A stretch of 64,000 nucleotides of DNA from Tetranychus cinnabarinus (GCA_022266195.1 WHVY01000011.1:930001-994000); one strand, 5' to 3'; shown: positions 1 through 14,278, counted from the stretch's first letter. Notes: generated by a model from the sequence alone, not told the origin. Made by a program: numbers and translations.

Positions 1-3000
1 TAAACTAAAATGAGCTTACAGGATTGTTAGCGTGTTTTTTTGTTAACACACGCACTTCAATGTACATTAAAAGATAGTCAGGTGACTAATGATGATATTG
101 ATATTGTACAAGAATGAGAAGTGAAAAGGCTCAAGGCAGATGATTGGATGATGATAAAGATGGCACAGAAAAGTAGAGATGAAATAAGAGAAGAGAAAAA
201 AGATGAGGATGGAAATGATGAGAAAGTTTCAAGTTTTGTAGGTTTACCATTGGGAGTTTGTTTCTTTGATGAAACAAAAAAAAGACGTTCAAATGTTGAA
301 CATGGATTGTGCATCAAGAGATGAAAATGGATGATTAGTAGGATGATAGTGATGATGATTTGTTGAGAATGAAGATGGAAAGATGTAAAGTGATGAATGC
401 GCAAAATGCATTTGTGAATCACATGAAGGCAAGAGTCTGGGTTAAAGTTGACATTTAGACTTGTTTAGACGGTGAAGATGAAAATACTTGGCTATTACAT
501 ATGAAGAGTTATCTTTTCATAACTTAACTAGACTCATGATGACAGAGATATTGATCTGAATGAAAATTGAAATGAAAAGTTGAAAATATCAACGGTCAAA
601 ATGACTACTCTTCATGTTTGGTTTGATGCTGGAAGAAGGACTTTGTTAGGTTGAGATTTTTTTATCTCTTGGCTTTCAGGTTTCACTCACATGAAGATGA
701 AAATAACAATGAAAAGGCTTGATTATTAAATCTGATGAGACTTGTATTTCATTTCTTATAATCTAACTAGACTTGTTCAAGATGATAATGAAGATAATGT
801 GTGAAAAATTGAATTGAAAATTTGAAAATATCAACGGTCAAAATGACTACTCTACATGTTTGGTTTGATGCTGGATGAAGGACTTTGTTAGGTTGAGATG
901 TTTTCATCTCTTGGCTCTAACTTGATTGCTAACTAATCTGTAACAAAATTTTTCCTCACATCAGACTTTCAGACTTTGCTAAGACGGTTAAATTGGGGAA
1001 ATATAATTACAATTTGCTAATTAATTTATTCGGAAGGAGTGAGTTGTTTTGGGTTGAAAAACTTCCTCCTTTCATTTTCATCTCTTTTTTGAATTGACAT
1101 CAATACCGAGGTTAGTCATTGTATAACAATGAAATTTTGACTGAAAGCTTCTCTTTCATATCTAATAACAATTTGTGTACAATTGAACTGACAGTCTGTT
1201 TCTGTGTTAGCAATCAGCTTAGGTGACATTGATTGTTTACTAGGGAGTGAAAGATAATCATTGAATGTGTAAGCAAAAAGCTAATGCCAATATGTGTTAT
1301 GTTATCAAGAGATTGTCTTGTTTTTTTGCTGCTTTTCACTTTCCCTTCCCTTTGTTATATTAAAAGTTATAAGTATACGTTACTATATATATATATTGAT
1401 TATTATTACTGTTATTATTAATGCTATTATTATTGTTATCAATACATATTGTTATTACAAATGGTGAAGAGTCAGTGAATGACTAACAACTGTCACTGTG
1501 TTTGCATTTGAACAGTTTGCTGCTCAGTAATACTCGAGTTTGATTGACAGCCTTTTCTTGTTGTTCCCATTCAATTACTCATCAGAACTTTACATTTTCA
1601 TGTTCACCCATTTTCATAATGAAATGGGTTAGATTATTGTTGACAATTTGAGATGAAATTATCCATTTTCAGGTGAATACTGAGCATTCAGTCGTGAGTA
1701 TTTGGAGTTTTTGAGGCTTTAGTTTGTCATCAAAAGGGATAATTAGGTTGAATTGTATACCTTGAAGGAAATGTAATTTAAATAGTTGATCAAAATATTT
1801 ATCAACAATTTGTATCGATTTTGCTTTTCCTTTGTAATAGGTAAGTTGATATTACTGTTTAATCGTATGTTTAAAGGTTGTTATGGATGAAAATGAAGGT
1901 TAAGGAATGATGTGGATGTTGCTTTTGTTTGTTTCTTGTTAGTATAATGATGATGGATGTGGGTGGATGGACGGGGAGTAAAAATATAAAAATATTTATC
2001 AAGAATAAAGTTGATATTTTGATGTTATTAAGAGACTAGAAGGTTGAGCTTTGTGAGGGTTTGAAAAGGTCATCAAAATAAAAGCATAAAGGTTGTATTT
2101 TTATCAACTCAACTACAGACTGTTAGAAGGTTTTTAGGTTATTAGTATCAGTTGATATCAGTTGATAACAATTTCATGTGAATTAATGTATTATGATGAG
2201 AGATGTAATGAAGATGATCAGGGAAGATGTGACTGGATCAACAAGGAATCAATGGAACTGGTAAGACTGAACATACAAGTGAAGGGACAGAAAATGTAAA
2301 GCTTTGAATATAACAAATGTGTAGATAATGAGTGTTTAGAGGACTTTAATGATGAGTTTATTGGAAGGCAAAGACGATGGATTCAGATGATAATAATGAT
2401 GATGGTAACAGTCTCATCATTAAAGTCCATTTAATGGATCATCCTAAGAAGTTAAATCAGGGAAGACAAAAATTGTCTAGAGACTGTTTCTACTCTTTTT
2501 GCTTGCTTACTTTTTGCATTCAGGCAAAATATGAGTCTATAGAGATAAGGATGAAAATGATGAGGATAATGTTGATGAGAGTGAGGATGATAATGATAAA
2601 AAGGGAGAGTAAGTAAGTGAAAATGGGTGATGGGCTTGAGAAACCATAAGGTGATAGGAAGAGGGTAAAGTGTAGGCCTGAAATGAATTAGCAAAGCAAA
2701 GCTACAAATGTTTTGATAAACATCTTCAGTCTCTTTCTTTGTTTATGTTTTTCTTCTTCTTCTTTCTCTTCTTCTACTTCATTCTCATCTTCCTTTTTCA
2801 TGTTGATTTGTAACCGAACTGACGAGTGATTTGTGCCTTTTGTGTTTCCTCTTGTGAATACATTTACAGTGTTGGTTGAGATAAGTTGGAGGAGTGAAAT
2901 GTTAACGGATTCAACAAAATGGCTTCGCTAATCTTTTGAAACAATCATGGATTTACAATTTGATTTTAGTTATGTCGAAGAGTCAATGGTTCTTGAGATT

Positions 3001-3787
3001 AATTAGATTTCCGATCATCTTAGATGACTTGGGAATAATGTGATAAAATTTGTTCAAATCATTTACTATAATGTTTTACATGTAGTCAGGCAGTTAAAGG
3101 TTTGAACTTGTTTTGTTTAGATTAACTTGATCAGCTTTTTATATTAAAATACATGGAAATTTGGAAAAACAATGAAACGAAGAAACTTTGTACATTAGAT
3201 TTTACTTTAAAAATATTAAATTATACAAAAAATGGCGATGATGATGATGATATATCCAATTGATGGGAAGAATCAAGCCCATTGTATGAATATCTTGAGT
3301 ATTCATGATGATTAATTGACGTATTGGTACCCAAAACAGTAAAGTGAAAGTAGATATAATTGAAACATTTTGAATAATTAATTTAACTTGTTGAACAGAG
3401 TAAAAATGGTTAAAGGGTGAAATTGGAAACTGTAATCAACTGACAGACTTGATAGGAACAACGGAAAATATGATAAGCCCTGAACCAGCAGGTTATCAAT
3501 CACAACAGATTATAAGAGAGACATAAGAAGTTATCGAAGAGGATAAGCAGGGAAAACAAACGGTCCTAAAAGGAGTGATGAATAAAATCATAACAAAGGT
3601 TAACAATTAAATGATACAGAGCCAATGGGTGAAATCGATGTCTTTCAAGTTTACAAAGCTAAATTCCCGGAGATTTAAGCTGCTTTTTTCAACAGTTTTA
3701 CATGGGATGCATGTGATTTTGATGACAATGATGATGAGAGTGGTGATGATGATTAATGGATGATCATTGATTTGACAAAAAAGGTTA
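1..3787. other. intergenic, no gene recognised
   Basis: No open frame in this stretch resembles a protein I know. The frames that exist (for example around 120-320 and 2377-2616) are GAT/GAA-rich low-complexity tracts (Asp, Met, Lys, Glu). The stretch holds a degenerate tandem repeat (separate entry), a short TA/TTA microsatellite near 1381-1440 and a pyrimidine tract near 2750-2800. It could include distant untranslated exons of a gene to the left, which I cannot see. Confidence 0.6.
470..960. repeat. two-copy degenerate tandem repeat, period ~242 bp
   Basis: The block around 581-680 recurs at about 822-920. Both contain the same core (TCAACGGTCAAAATGACTAC starts at 589 and at 831), followed by a shared stretch through 'GGACTTTGTTAGGTTGAGAT' and 'CTCTTGGCT'. 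The upstream parts, with GAAGATGAAAATA near 473 and near 692, also align loosely. The repeat is not coding in any frame I can see. Confidence 0.75.
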
Positions 3788-6700
3788 TCACGACGTTTGA
3801 AGCATTATATGCCAGCGAGCACAAACCGACTCCTTTGGTCCACTTTCAATGGTTGCATTAACAGGCTTAAGATCAACATAATGTGGCGTTTCAGGTGTGT
3901 ATTCTGGCCAATCAACGTCCATTTGATTACCAGGAACTCTGCAACACAAAAATAAAATAAAAACAAAATTAGATTAGTAAAAAAATTAGAGAAATAAATG
4001 TCAACAGCCAACATAAGATCCTAAACTTATTAACCATAAGACTTGAGACAATCCAACGGTTTTTGTTTTAAAATTAGGGCGGTCTATTTAAATTATGAGA
4101 AAAGAGTAATTTATCAAGTTTAATTGTATATAAATCGTTATTATTTTTGTTGTGCCTGTTGAAGCGAATACAACCTGTTGAACTGATTCACAGTTAACTA
4201 AATAGTGAAACAACTTGTATTTTTCATTCACTTTCTCAAGTGGATTAATTAATCTACCAAATCAAGCTAATCTTCTTTACTTGCGTTAAATTGCTTCCTC
4301 TTTTCAATTCATAAGCAATCAAAATACAGGTCAATTGATACAATCTGAAGAAGATTCAATTAGTCAGACCTTGCCAGTAGCGCGATAAAATTATTATTTA
4401 TTGCTGCTAATAGGACGAATAAAGTAAAAAGATATTAAATACAAATTTTTGTCTTCAATTGACCCTGTACTTTTCGAGGTTTCGAGTTCATGGTGAACTG
4501 ATAACATGGTAAGTTGATTTGTTATTTTGATTGAAATTATAATCTCTCTTTTACCACATCATAAAGTAATTACTAATTAAATTAACATTTCCAATCAGAA
4601 GATATTGTAATAATCGTTGCAATACAATGAAATTATCTTTTTTTCCAGATGATTCCAGAATTATCTCTTCATCTACTTCTCCATAACAATTTAATATCAA
4701 ATTGTACCTGAGCTTCTCACCTCCAGCTAGATCAAACCCTAGATTATGATTAATGCAAATCATTTTAAACTCTGGTTTCTCCTTTCAATTGAAATGCGAG
4801 TTTCCCTGGAAGCTTGAAGTATTGGTAAATACAAAAGAAACCAGTTTGTAATAAATCCTTCTTACAAGTCTTTGTTAGACTCTGTATTGGATTAGTCATA
4901 ATGGTTAGTCTAAGGTTGATTAATATGAGAATAACTGGAATGAGCAATTAGTGTACGAAGCTGAAATTTCATGCAAAAATAAATCAATTAAAAGCTTTAA
5001 CTTCATCTTGTAATAATAGATGTCACTGGTTATTTATTTTGCAACCCAAAGTTTGTTTACTGAAAAGTTTCATTCTGTTAATGTAAAAATTAAACTTTGA
5101 TTGCAACTTTTGAAGTTCAACAGCAAGTTTAAAATCAAAAGATGAAGTCAACATGGGAATATTATAAGGGAACAACGCAAAATTAGACGAGATGCATAAC
5201 TTCACTTAAATCTCTAATTTTTAGTTTACGCTAAGTGTCCATCTTTAAAGTTAATTTTATAAAAATTTTAAACTGCTCAACCTTAAAACAATGGCTATTC
5301 GAGTTATTAATGGTCATGATCGTTATCAATTAGTAAATTTGTGAGTTTATCTTTGGTAACAATTAAGCTATCTTGAGTGAAAAGTAGTTAATTTGAAAGT
5401 TTTATGGACTCACTAATTATAAGCTTGATTAGATTGTTTTAAGAAAAGTTTGATATCTTACCCATTTTTGGCAAAGGAAACCCAAGTTTTCATGAGTCTT
5501 TTACTGAATTCAACCTCTTCTGATTGGTAAAGGTGGGGTTGTCTCAAAGGTACACCAAAAATGAACTGAACTTCATCAAAGTGAAGAACTCCCATCCAGT
5601 TAGGCCATGGAGAATTGGATGGTTTATGGTCGAAAACGTAGAAATAGGCAGATCCTTCGTTTTTGACGAATAATTGTGAAAATAATGTCAATGGACAGGT
5701 GAATGTCGAGTCTCCTATGAAATCTGAAAGTATTTGCCTAACATCAGCTGGACTTGTGTCTTCGCTGATAGGAAGGAAAGATGAGTAAACTAAAGAGGCA
5801 ACTCGAGGTGTTAAAAATGGAAAAGATTGTCGAACAAATTGCATTATTCGGGAATGTGAGACATTGTTAAGAGTTGCACCAAACAACTTGGGATCCAAGT
5901 AATGGAGGAAGAAAGTTCCCTCATCTTGTGTTGATCCTAACATAACCTCTCGTTGATCACCAATCTCTCCTAAATCCATAAGAGATATTGGGTTAGCCGG
6001 TAAAAAGTCATCGCCTAAAGATGGACCAAATGAGAGACTCATTTCATCAATGAGATTGTTTTGAGCTTCGGTCAATTGTTTCAAATCTACCGATCTCAAA
6101 CAATCAGCTATAACTTCTGGTGTTTTAGGGAAACTTTGATGATGATGTTGCTCCTTGGAGGGAGTTGAAGATGATGAAAATATTGGCGATGTAGTATTAG
6201 TGGTATTGGCTCCTGCATCATCAGGCAAGCAACCAACCATTGAGGCAAGAGTTAATCCTCTCCTTCCATAAGCTCCTTCGCGTTCATAGAAAAGTCTTGT
6301 TACTGTTGGAGCACCTGATTGCATAATTCCTCTACGGAAGAGATCACTTGAAAGGGGAGATATGTAGTGTAAACCAACAGATATAGCACCAGCTGATTGA
6401 CCAAACAGTGTCACTTGATTGGGATCCCCGCCAAAATGAGCAATATTGTCTTGGACCCATTTCAAAGCTGCAACCTGATCGTGAAGTCCCTGGTTACCTG
6501 GTGCAGATGCTGTTCCTAGATTTAGAAAACCAAAAGCGCCAAGCCGATAATTGATGGTTACAACTATAACATTTCCAAAAGATGATAAAATTCGTCCATC
6601 GTAGGTAGAAAGATCAGCTGAACCTGAAAAAAAGGCTCCTCCGTGTATCCATAGCATCACTGGAAGCTGCATTGATGCTCTTTTTTGCTTTCCTATGGAT

Positions 6701-7544
6701 TGAGTCATTCGAAAACCACTTTCTTCGAGAGGAACCCAGATATTCAAGTACAAACAATCTTCAGACATATAATCTTCGGGGGAAATCCAAGGAGTATACG
6801 TTCGATTTGGTTTGAATTGAACGCACTGTGGACCAAATCGAGTGGCATCTCTTATGTTATTCCATGATTGAAGAGGTTGAGGTTTACGGAATCGATTGGC
6901 TCCAATCGGAGGAGCTGCATAAGGGATTCCCAGGAAAACACCAATAGAACGCTGAAGAACAGACACTTTGAAGCCACGTAAAGCTCCATAAGAGGTTGTA
7001 ACGATTAGGGAAGAGTCTTCATTTAAATGTTCATCAGTGGGTGAACTCTGATCTAATGATTCTGATGATGATGAATCTGTGAAAATATTAAGCTCTACAA
7101 AATCTGGAAGACGTAAATGAAGAGGTAGAAGTAATTTAACAAAAACAAGTGATAACACAAAAAGAATAACCACAACAATGGTAATGATGAGAGCTCGTCG
7201 AGCGGACGACTTCTTGACCAATTCAACCTAAACAAATGGAATAGAAAGAGAGAAAAAATGGGAAAAATTGCATGACAAAAATTATTAGCAACGTTACATC
7301 AATATGGAATGTGAAAGACAAACAAAAGATGAATTATCGTTTCAAATTCTTGTTTCACTAGCAAAAATAGATAATTTTGGATAGGTTAGATGACCAAAGC
7401 AAAGTTAATGTAATGGGCTGTTTAATGGTTAGTACTAGTTAATAAATAAAAACAAAACAGTCACTTTAAGATCACATCATGGTCATGTTAACGAACCTCC
7501 GGGCGAGGACTCACGTTGGTCTTGTAAACTCTCCTTCGATCCAT
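3788..7544 (-). CDS. membrane-anchored carboxylesterase (cholinesterase/neuroligin fold)
   Basis: A type B carboxylesterase of the alpha/beta-hydrolase fold, 648 aa in three exons: 7515-7544, 5462-7227 and 3788-3938 (introns 287 and 1523 bp, phases match). Residues about 22-44 (ALIITIVVVILFVLSLVFV and on) form one membrane segment near the N-terminus with basic residues before it, so a type II anchor with the esterase domain outside the cell is likely. The family signatures are all present: the EDCLYLN motif, nucleophile elbow GQSAG (Ser about 287), GSTQDEG (Glu about 446) and GVLHFDEVQF (His about 558). The full catalytic triad is therefore kept, unlike neuroligin, neurotactin or gliotactin adhesion relatives. 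The last exon supplies the usual C-terminal signature WPEYTPETPHYVDLKP followed by CARW. The start is the ATG at 7544 in exon 1; the frame upstream of exon 2 has no better start. Substrate unknown. It might be called acetylcholinesterase-like, but I would not assign it to ace. Confidence 0.88.
3939..5461 (-). other. second intron of the carboxylesterase gene
   Basis: This 1.5-kb intron runs from a GTAAGA donor at 5461 to a TTGCAG acceptor ending at 3939. Several short open frames on the minus strand (4551-4763, 4765-4947, 5023-5205) have no recognisable domain and no splice pattern, so I call nothing in it. Confidence 0.75.
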
Positions 7545-7645
7545 GGATATGTAATAACGAGAGAAACACAAAAATATCAATAATAACTTTCTTCAGCACT
7601 AAACTTTAACCGTTCTCCGTTTCAAGTGAATTTTCAAATGAATTT

Positions 7646-7749
7646 CACTTTCTCTTCTTCTCTTTCTCTCTTTTTTCTCTTTCTCCCTCCCTCTATCTCT
7701 ATCTCTCTCTTTTTCTCTTTCTTTCTTTCTCTCTCTCACTCTCTCTATC
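7646..7749. repeat. pyrimidine-rich (CT)n tract
   Basis: About 100 bases made almost only of C and T on the + strand (CTTTCTCTCTTTTTTCTC and similar). It lies just upstream of the carboxylesterase first coding exon, so it is a purine tract in that gene's 5' region. A simple repeat; a regulatory role is only possible. Confidence 0.8.
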
Positions 7750-10700
7750 ACAGGTTCCAGTTTTTCAACGGACTCGGTCGATTAACTTTCTTTTATTGTC
7801 TTCAAATCAAATGAGAAGCTTTTTTCAACATACCTGTTAGCCTCAAGAAAATGAGGTGAAAGGTAATTTCGAGTGAGTACGAAATAAAGTACAAGTAAGA
7901 AGAGGAGGTTTTACTTTGTTCCAACTTTTCGCGACCAACAAAGCTGTTTGTTTATAATGATGGTAATGATAATGGTGGTAAATATTTCAACCAAACACCA
8001 AATTGACATAAATTGATTGATGTCCAGAGAAAGATCAAATCTACAGATTAATTAACACTTAATCCAAAAAAAGAGAGATTAAACAAAAATAATATCTTTG
8101 AATTATCGACTCTTTGCCTTTACATTACACATGGAATCAAAAATCTCTAATTATGTAACCACAAGATGGCTCTGATTTTTTGACAAAAACTGTTAACTTG
8201 AGACAGTGATTTTCGCTCTCTTTCTTTGTCTCTACTTCCAACTTCTCATGAATTTTTCCTGAATTGATTGTTTACTGAACTTGTTGATTACTGGTTTAAT
8301 ATTAATATCTAAACCTACCTTCACCTCATCCTTCCCCTCTCTTCTGTTAGTCTTTTAATTAAAACCAATCTTTCTTTTTATTTCAGATTCTTATCCATAT
8401 CCAATCTCAATCAGCTGATGTATCGCGCTCTCATTAAAATCGAAGGCACCATTTTTACATGTGGACAACCAATGACCAGTGACGTTTGGGTTACTTTCGT
8501 TGCTTGAAGACAATTTCTTGATGTCTCTCTCATTTAGGTGATTTATAATTAATTTACATTTGGTTTTCACATTTTCAGTAAATTAGTGTCATTCTTCTTT
8601 CTTGAAAGGTTACTTGATGATGGAACAAATCACGCCATTTAATATTATTCTGTTAAAATGAAGATATCATTATATTTCCGATTATATTGAGAATGGAATG
8701 ACCTTCTAAGAGAGAAAAGTTCGAATATCAATCAAGTTCAAAGTGAACACTTTCTAAGAAAACTTTCCCTTCAGGGTTAATCTTCTTTTTTCCCCATTAA
8801 TGATTACCTTCAAATATTCAAGTTAACATAATCATCATTTTCCATCGTCACCATTAACATCATCACCATCACAGTTTCCAATCTAAATCTGCATGAATAA
8901 GCCTGTTGGTTTAGCTGATTGCTTTCTTTCGTTTCACTATTGCCACCTTAAATCTACTCAGCTTTCCTTTCTCGTTGCCATCTTAATTGATTACCGTCAG
9001 TTGTCAGTGATAATCGATAGATTTAATTTATTCATTTCATCTATCAAAATTAATCAACTAAACTTGCTTACCAAGTAAATTTACAACACAATCTTTGGCT
9101 ATTTCCATTAGAATTGAAAACAAAATTGCTGTGTTTAACCAGGATTTCAGTCTGATTGTCAGTTTTTAATTGAATCTAACCAGAAAATTGAGTAATCTAA
9201 AAAAATTGAGTAAAATTTATCCAGCTAATATTTTACTCATGATTGATTTAATTGGTCACAACGTTAAATCACATTTCCAATAATTATCAGTTGAAAACGT
9301 CAACTTTTTACCATTTGAAATGGTTTAATTGTAGATATGAAAATCATCCAATTTTAATAAATGTGTATAATTTATCCTTTTATTTATAGTTTCCTGGCCA
9401 TTCGATTTCCGTATTATTTGGTTTCAAATCGACCATTCAACGGCAGTTTATAAAGATCGATGCAATTTCCCATTCGGATCATCATTAAACAATCAGAGTG
9501 GCCAAGCAATCGGACAAAATTACTTCAACATCTCTTGATTTGAATTCAAATTTGGCAGCAAAAGTCAACATTCTGGTTCCAGGAAACTTATGTTTATTAA
9601 TCGTCAACAATTATTCTTAACAATTGCGATCGTTTACCTTGAAAGATTGGCTTTTTGACCAGCTTTACGTGCCTTTCAACTTTCCTATTCAATCATCATT
9701 AACGTGTTAATCAAATCATTCTCATTACATCTTTAGGTTAGTTAATTAAACTGCTGAAGTATTTTCTTGCATCTGTAAACTTCAATTTCAATCAATTTGT
9801 ATCTAAATTAACTATTTAACCTAAACTTTCATCTTTTCTGTCTTTCTTAAAAGCTCAAATGATTTACGGTTGTTGGTGGAGATCAGAAATTACCATTTGC
9901 TATCATTATTATTTGGAGATCACATAAAACAATTTAACATGTTTATTAAGTGTCAAATGTTAGTCACACACTTGTTAGCTGTTTGTCTCAATTATAATCA
10001 ATTCAATAATTGTACCTATTGATATAAGTTACAATTTAAATTGATTCACATTTAATTCATTTGACATCAATTTTATGTAAACATACGGTTTGTATACATT
10101 TTGTGTTAACATTTTCTCGAACTATTATATGTTCAAATGTTGTTCTTGCTTTCTTTTCACTCAACTTCTTTACCGTCTCTACTCAGAGTATTAAGTCAAC
10201 AATTACTCAAAACAAAGAAAGTGGCAAAAACTCAATTCAATTTAATCACAATAAGATACGACAAGAACAACAAAAAATCAGCTCAAATCGATTCTAAATC
10301 AATTGTTTTTTCCTCTCAATTAACAGATACGATGGCAATGACGAGGACAAAATTCATCAAATCTCAAGTTAAAGATCAATCATGAGGTCAATCATAGTGA
10401 GAATAAAAGTTATCCAGTTGGTGAAATCTGAAATGGATTCAAGTTTATCATTTTCGACCATAATTTCCTACTCAAGCTACTCAGGACAATAACGATTTTG
10501 GGCGCAATTTAATGGTAAAATTTGTACTTTAACAGAAAACTCTAATGATTTGACGTTGATCTCATTCAATTTCAAGTTGATTAAGGTTTAATGTACTTTT
10601 GGCTGGTCTTTTTGGAGGTGTTTTGTGTCAAAATTGATTGAATTCAACTTAATCCAAATGGTTTAAGGAACAAGTGGGAAACATCACAATTTAAATAACT

Positions 10701-13700
10701 GTTACCTCTTACCCTGCTGTAAATACAGTTGACCATCAGACAATTAACTTTGATTTTAGAGGAAATGAAAATGTGTAAATAATTTGCAAATGTGACGCTC
10801 TTGGGTCATTAGAGTATCACAATTGTTGATTATTTTACCAAATCATTTGCCAAATTTAAGAGGAAAGGTTAGCCAGGTTAACATGGTAATGAGATTTGAT
10901 TGTGAATTTGTAACCAAATATATAAAAAACAATTATACTATCAATACTATTATAGATTGAAACAAAGTGCTTCATCTATTTGTATTGTTAACCATTTAAG
11001 TGATACGTTTAGTTGTAAGGAAAGTGATGTTGATTTATCCTTATTTACTTTTGAGATAAGTAAATTTTAAATTAATATTCATTAGTTAGAGTATAATTAT
11101 GATTAACATTATCATTATAATTATATCTTGTATAATCAGTGTAATTTTGATTGAAGGTCAATCGAAAAGCTTTACTATGTTAACAAGTTGTTGTTGCTGT
11201 TTCCAAATGATGCTGTTGATGATGCTAATGGTGATGCAGTTATAAACATGATTAACCTGCATCAATATTAATTATTTTATTTAGTTATTACAACCAACTG
11301 GTACTGTAAACTGTTTAACATTCAATCAATTGACCTGTTGACACTTTTTTCACCTTTAACTTGATCCTTTACCACATTTGCACTTCACAATTAATTGATT
11401 CTCATTTGATAACTAATTTAACTTTTACAATTATTTTCACAGATAGACGATGATAACCTTAACTGGCAATCATAAATATTAACTATTGTCACAATCAATG
11501 CCTTAAAGGCCAGTAAAATGGTGTAATCTTGGATCACTGGAAAGTCAGAAGCGCGATCTGACGCATGTAAACCCTAATTGAGTGAATTTACAATTAGCCG
11601 TTTAATTCATCTTTTAATTACCTTTATTGTTGAGTTATTGAGTTATTAATTCATTGATTGCTCAATTGCTCAAAGGTTAGGTCATTTCAGTTGATAAATC
11701 ATATTTTGCCTTCAAAAGGTTAACCTTTTAACATTGAAAACAAATTTGATTTTAGCTGATCTTGAATGATCTTTCAACTTATTTAGTTGATTCAGTCAAA
11801 TTGTAAAGTCAACAAATGATCTTTATCAATCTTTAACTGTAATCAATATTTTTGCCTGAATCTAAATTTAATTTTGAAACAATCAAAGTGTCACTTAAAT
11901 GTTGACCAATTGAAAACGACTTGAAGTCAAGTTCAGTTGTTTGGTTCAATTTTTTATTTCAACTCAAGCTCAATCAACACTCTTTTGTGTCTATTTAACT
12001 TAAATCAATTTGTTTTAATTTACAATCAACAATAGATTTACAGAAAAAATCCATTGATTGTAAATTAAAACCAAAAAAGTGGTTAACCAAATTCACCAAC
12101 AGTAAAAGCTTAATGTTATTTTTTCACAATGAGATTCTGTGAATCCAATAAAAGGTAGTTTAAGTTTAGACTAATTTAATTGTCTCATATTTTAAATGTA
12201 ACACCAATTAATGGTCTAATTGTAAGAAAATGAATTTACTTCTCATCTGTATTCACCGAGTATATTGAACTCAATTGGACCTAAAATGGACACAATTTTA
12301 AGTCAAACAGTAAAATGACTCTTTAAGCTTTCAACCAATTACTTTAATTTAAATCAATCAACTAGTTTACAGTTAGACTTAACAGTTAAATCACTATAAT
12401 CATCATTATGCACATCCATTTGTTAACAATTATCTCAATTAAAAAACTTACATTCTCTTTTGATTTATGTGCTTACTTACCTTGTTATTGTTGATTGTTT
12501 CAATTTCCTGGTTATAACCTTAACCATTGAAAATTTAGGATTAACAATAGCGATTAATGATGTTAATAACTGTCAACCTTTACCTAAAATTGTAAACCTT
12601 AATCTTGAGCCAATTGTTTGACGGCAACAATTATTACAGCAACAAATGGACATAAAAAACTAGCAAAAAACAAACCATTTACCAGTTACTAAAATGGTAA
12701 ACATTTTTGTCTATTTATCCAATTTTGATATTTAACATTTCATTGAATTTCAACAATTAACAATTTATGAGTTAAACCTTTATGATGATCAGGCTTAGCA
12801 AGAAAAGCTGATTAAAGCCTAACAATTATTGATAGTAAACAAAATAACCTTGTATCCAATATTGGGTTATAGCTTGTGAAGATGTTTTATTAATAGCAAT
12901 ACTAATGACAATAATAATGTATTCAATCATCAGCTAATTGAACATTTTAATTCTAATAATCAGCCAACCTTGGTTTCACCAATCAATCTATTTTGCCTAA
13001 TCAACATCATCAATCACAATTGACCATTCAAATTAGAAGCCAAATTTTGCCCCTTTTTACCAACCTTGACCTGATATTCAAGTTTAATGGTTATGAATAC
13101 CATTAATGATAGTTATTGGATATTGAAGCAATCGGTTGATCAAAGATTCAAAATGGTTTGGGTTTCTATCCATACAAATGTCAATACAATTTTTGATTTG
13201 AATCTTCATTGTTGCTGTTGAAGTATTCAATTTTTAGCAACATATTATTAGAATCAAGAATCGGTTGATTGGGTGAAAATGAGCGTCAATTGATTGACCC
13301 AATTGGCTAACAAAATGAAATGACCTTTACCTTTATCAAGGATGTTTGCTTGCTTGCCAAATGTACGTTTCATCAAGATTGTCTCAATTTTTTAAGCATC
13401 TTGATTGAAAGTCAATTTGTAGGCTTTTTGTTTAATCGACAATGATATTGAATTAGGGAAATTTTGATTTATTAAAAGATCGATTGGATTGGTGTTGGGA
13501 TAAAGATTATATTGACGGTTAATCAAGAATGATTAAGGTCAACTGGGATAATGAGAAAGTCTTGTGATGAGTTGGACATTGGATGTAAGGCTTTTTTGGC
13601 CTTTTTGTAAAATAAAATTGAAACAAAGTTAACATAATAATAAGCGAGAGCAAAGCCGATTTAAGTTGATTGTTTAACTTGTATTAATACATACATATCA

Positions 13701-13879
13701 ACTTAATTATATTATAAAACAGGACAATATAAAAATGAGCAAATTGGTTGAGAGGGAAAGGGAAGAAAGAGAGTCAAGTAAGATTAACATCATTCGTTTC
13801 AGTTAACATTTACTTCCGCACTGGTCAAGTTATTTACTTATTCGAGAGACTTCATGACCTAACTAAAAAGATTGAAAAG
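7750..13879. other. long AT-rich intergenic region
   Basis: About 6 kb without a frame I can support as coding. The open frames at 8893-9078 and 10061-10385 are short and unlike any known protein. The sequence is full of AATTGATTGATT-like words and CAACTTGAT-like words typical of spacer in this genome. It could hold enhancers or distant 5' exons for the neighbouring genes, but nothing specific can be read from it. Confidence 0.55.
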
Positions 13880-14278
13880 ATGACCATCAACATCACACGA
13901 ATTAACCATCAACAAGCACTTGACCTTTCACTCTTTCCTTTCACTTTCACTCCTTTGATCATCTTTCATTTTTTAAACTTTCACTTTCTCTCTCCGTATG
14001 ATGAACTTGGTCGCTACAGTAACACCAACAGCTTTCCTTCAAACAGTCATGTAGATACATCAGCAGCTTTCATTGTTGGATTTAAATACTGTATCTTAAG
14101 CACGGATTTAGAGAAAATCATTGTTAGAAGATTCAATTACCAAGCGATGAACAAATTGTTGGTGAAGAATGGTTCCGAAATTATAATAACATTGATTTAC
14201 CGATCAGTGAAACACTTAAGAAATGGTTTAGAACCAGTTGGTCTAAATAGAAGTAGCCAAAGATATTTCCAAAGGTGA
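13880..14278 (+). CDS. unrecognised open frame, possibly not a gene
   Basis: A 132-codon frame from the first ATG at 13880; the frame itself is open from about 13748 (176 codons). It ends 250 bp before the first acyl-CoA dehydrogenase copy. The translation has a hydrophobic, Phe/His-rich part (LIIFHFLNFHFLSP) and then a more ordinary part rich in Lys, Arg, Asn and Ser. I see no domain, signal peptide or splice pattern. It is long for chance in AT-rich DNA, so I list it, but it may be a chance frame. Confidence 0.15.
   Translation: MTINITRINHQQALDLSLFPFTFTPLIIFHFLNFHFLSPYDELGRYSNTNSFPSNSHVDTSAAFIVGFKYCILSTDLEKIIVRRFNYQAMNKLLVKNGSEIIITLIYRSVKHLRNGLEPVGLNRSSQRYFQR

Noticed and set aside
78..422. 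Open frames on both strands near the left edge
   Set aside because: They read through GAT/GAA-rich repeats and encode low-complexity peptides with no domain or splice logic.
4551..4763. 70-codon minus-strand frame (AGGEKLRYNLILNCYGEVDE) in the esterase intron
   Set aside because: Residue mix looks ordinary, but there is no family match, no flanking splice sites in phase and no context as a gene.
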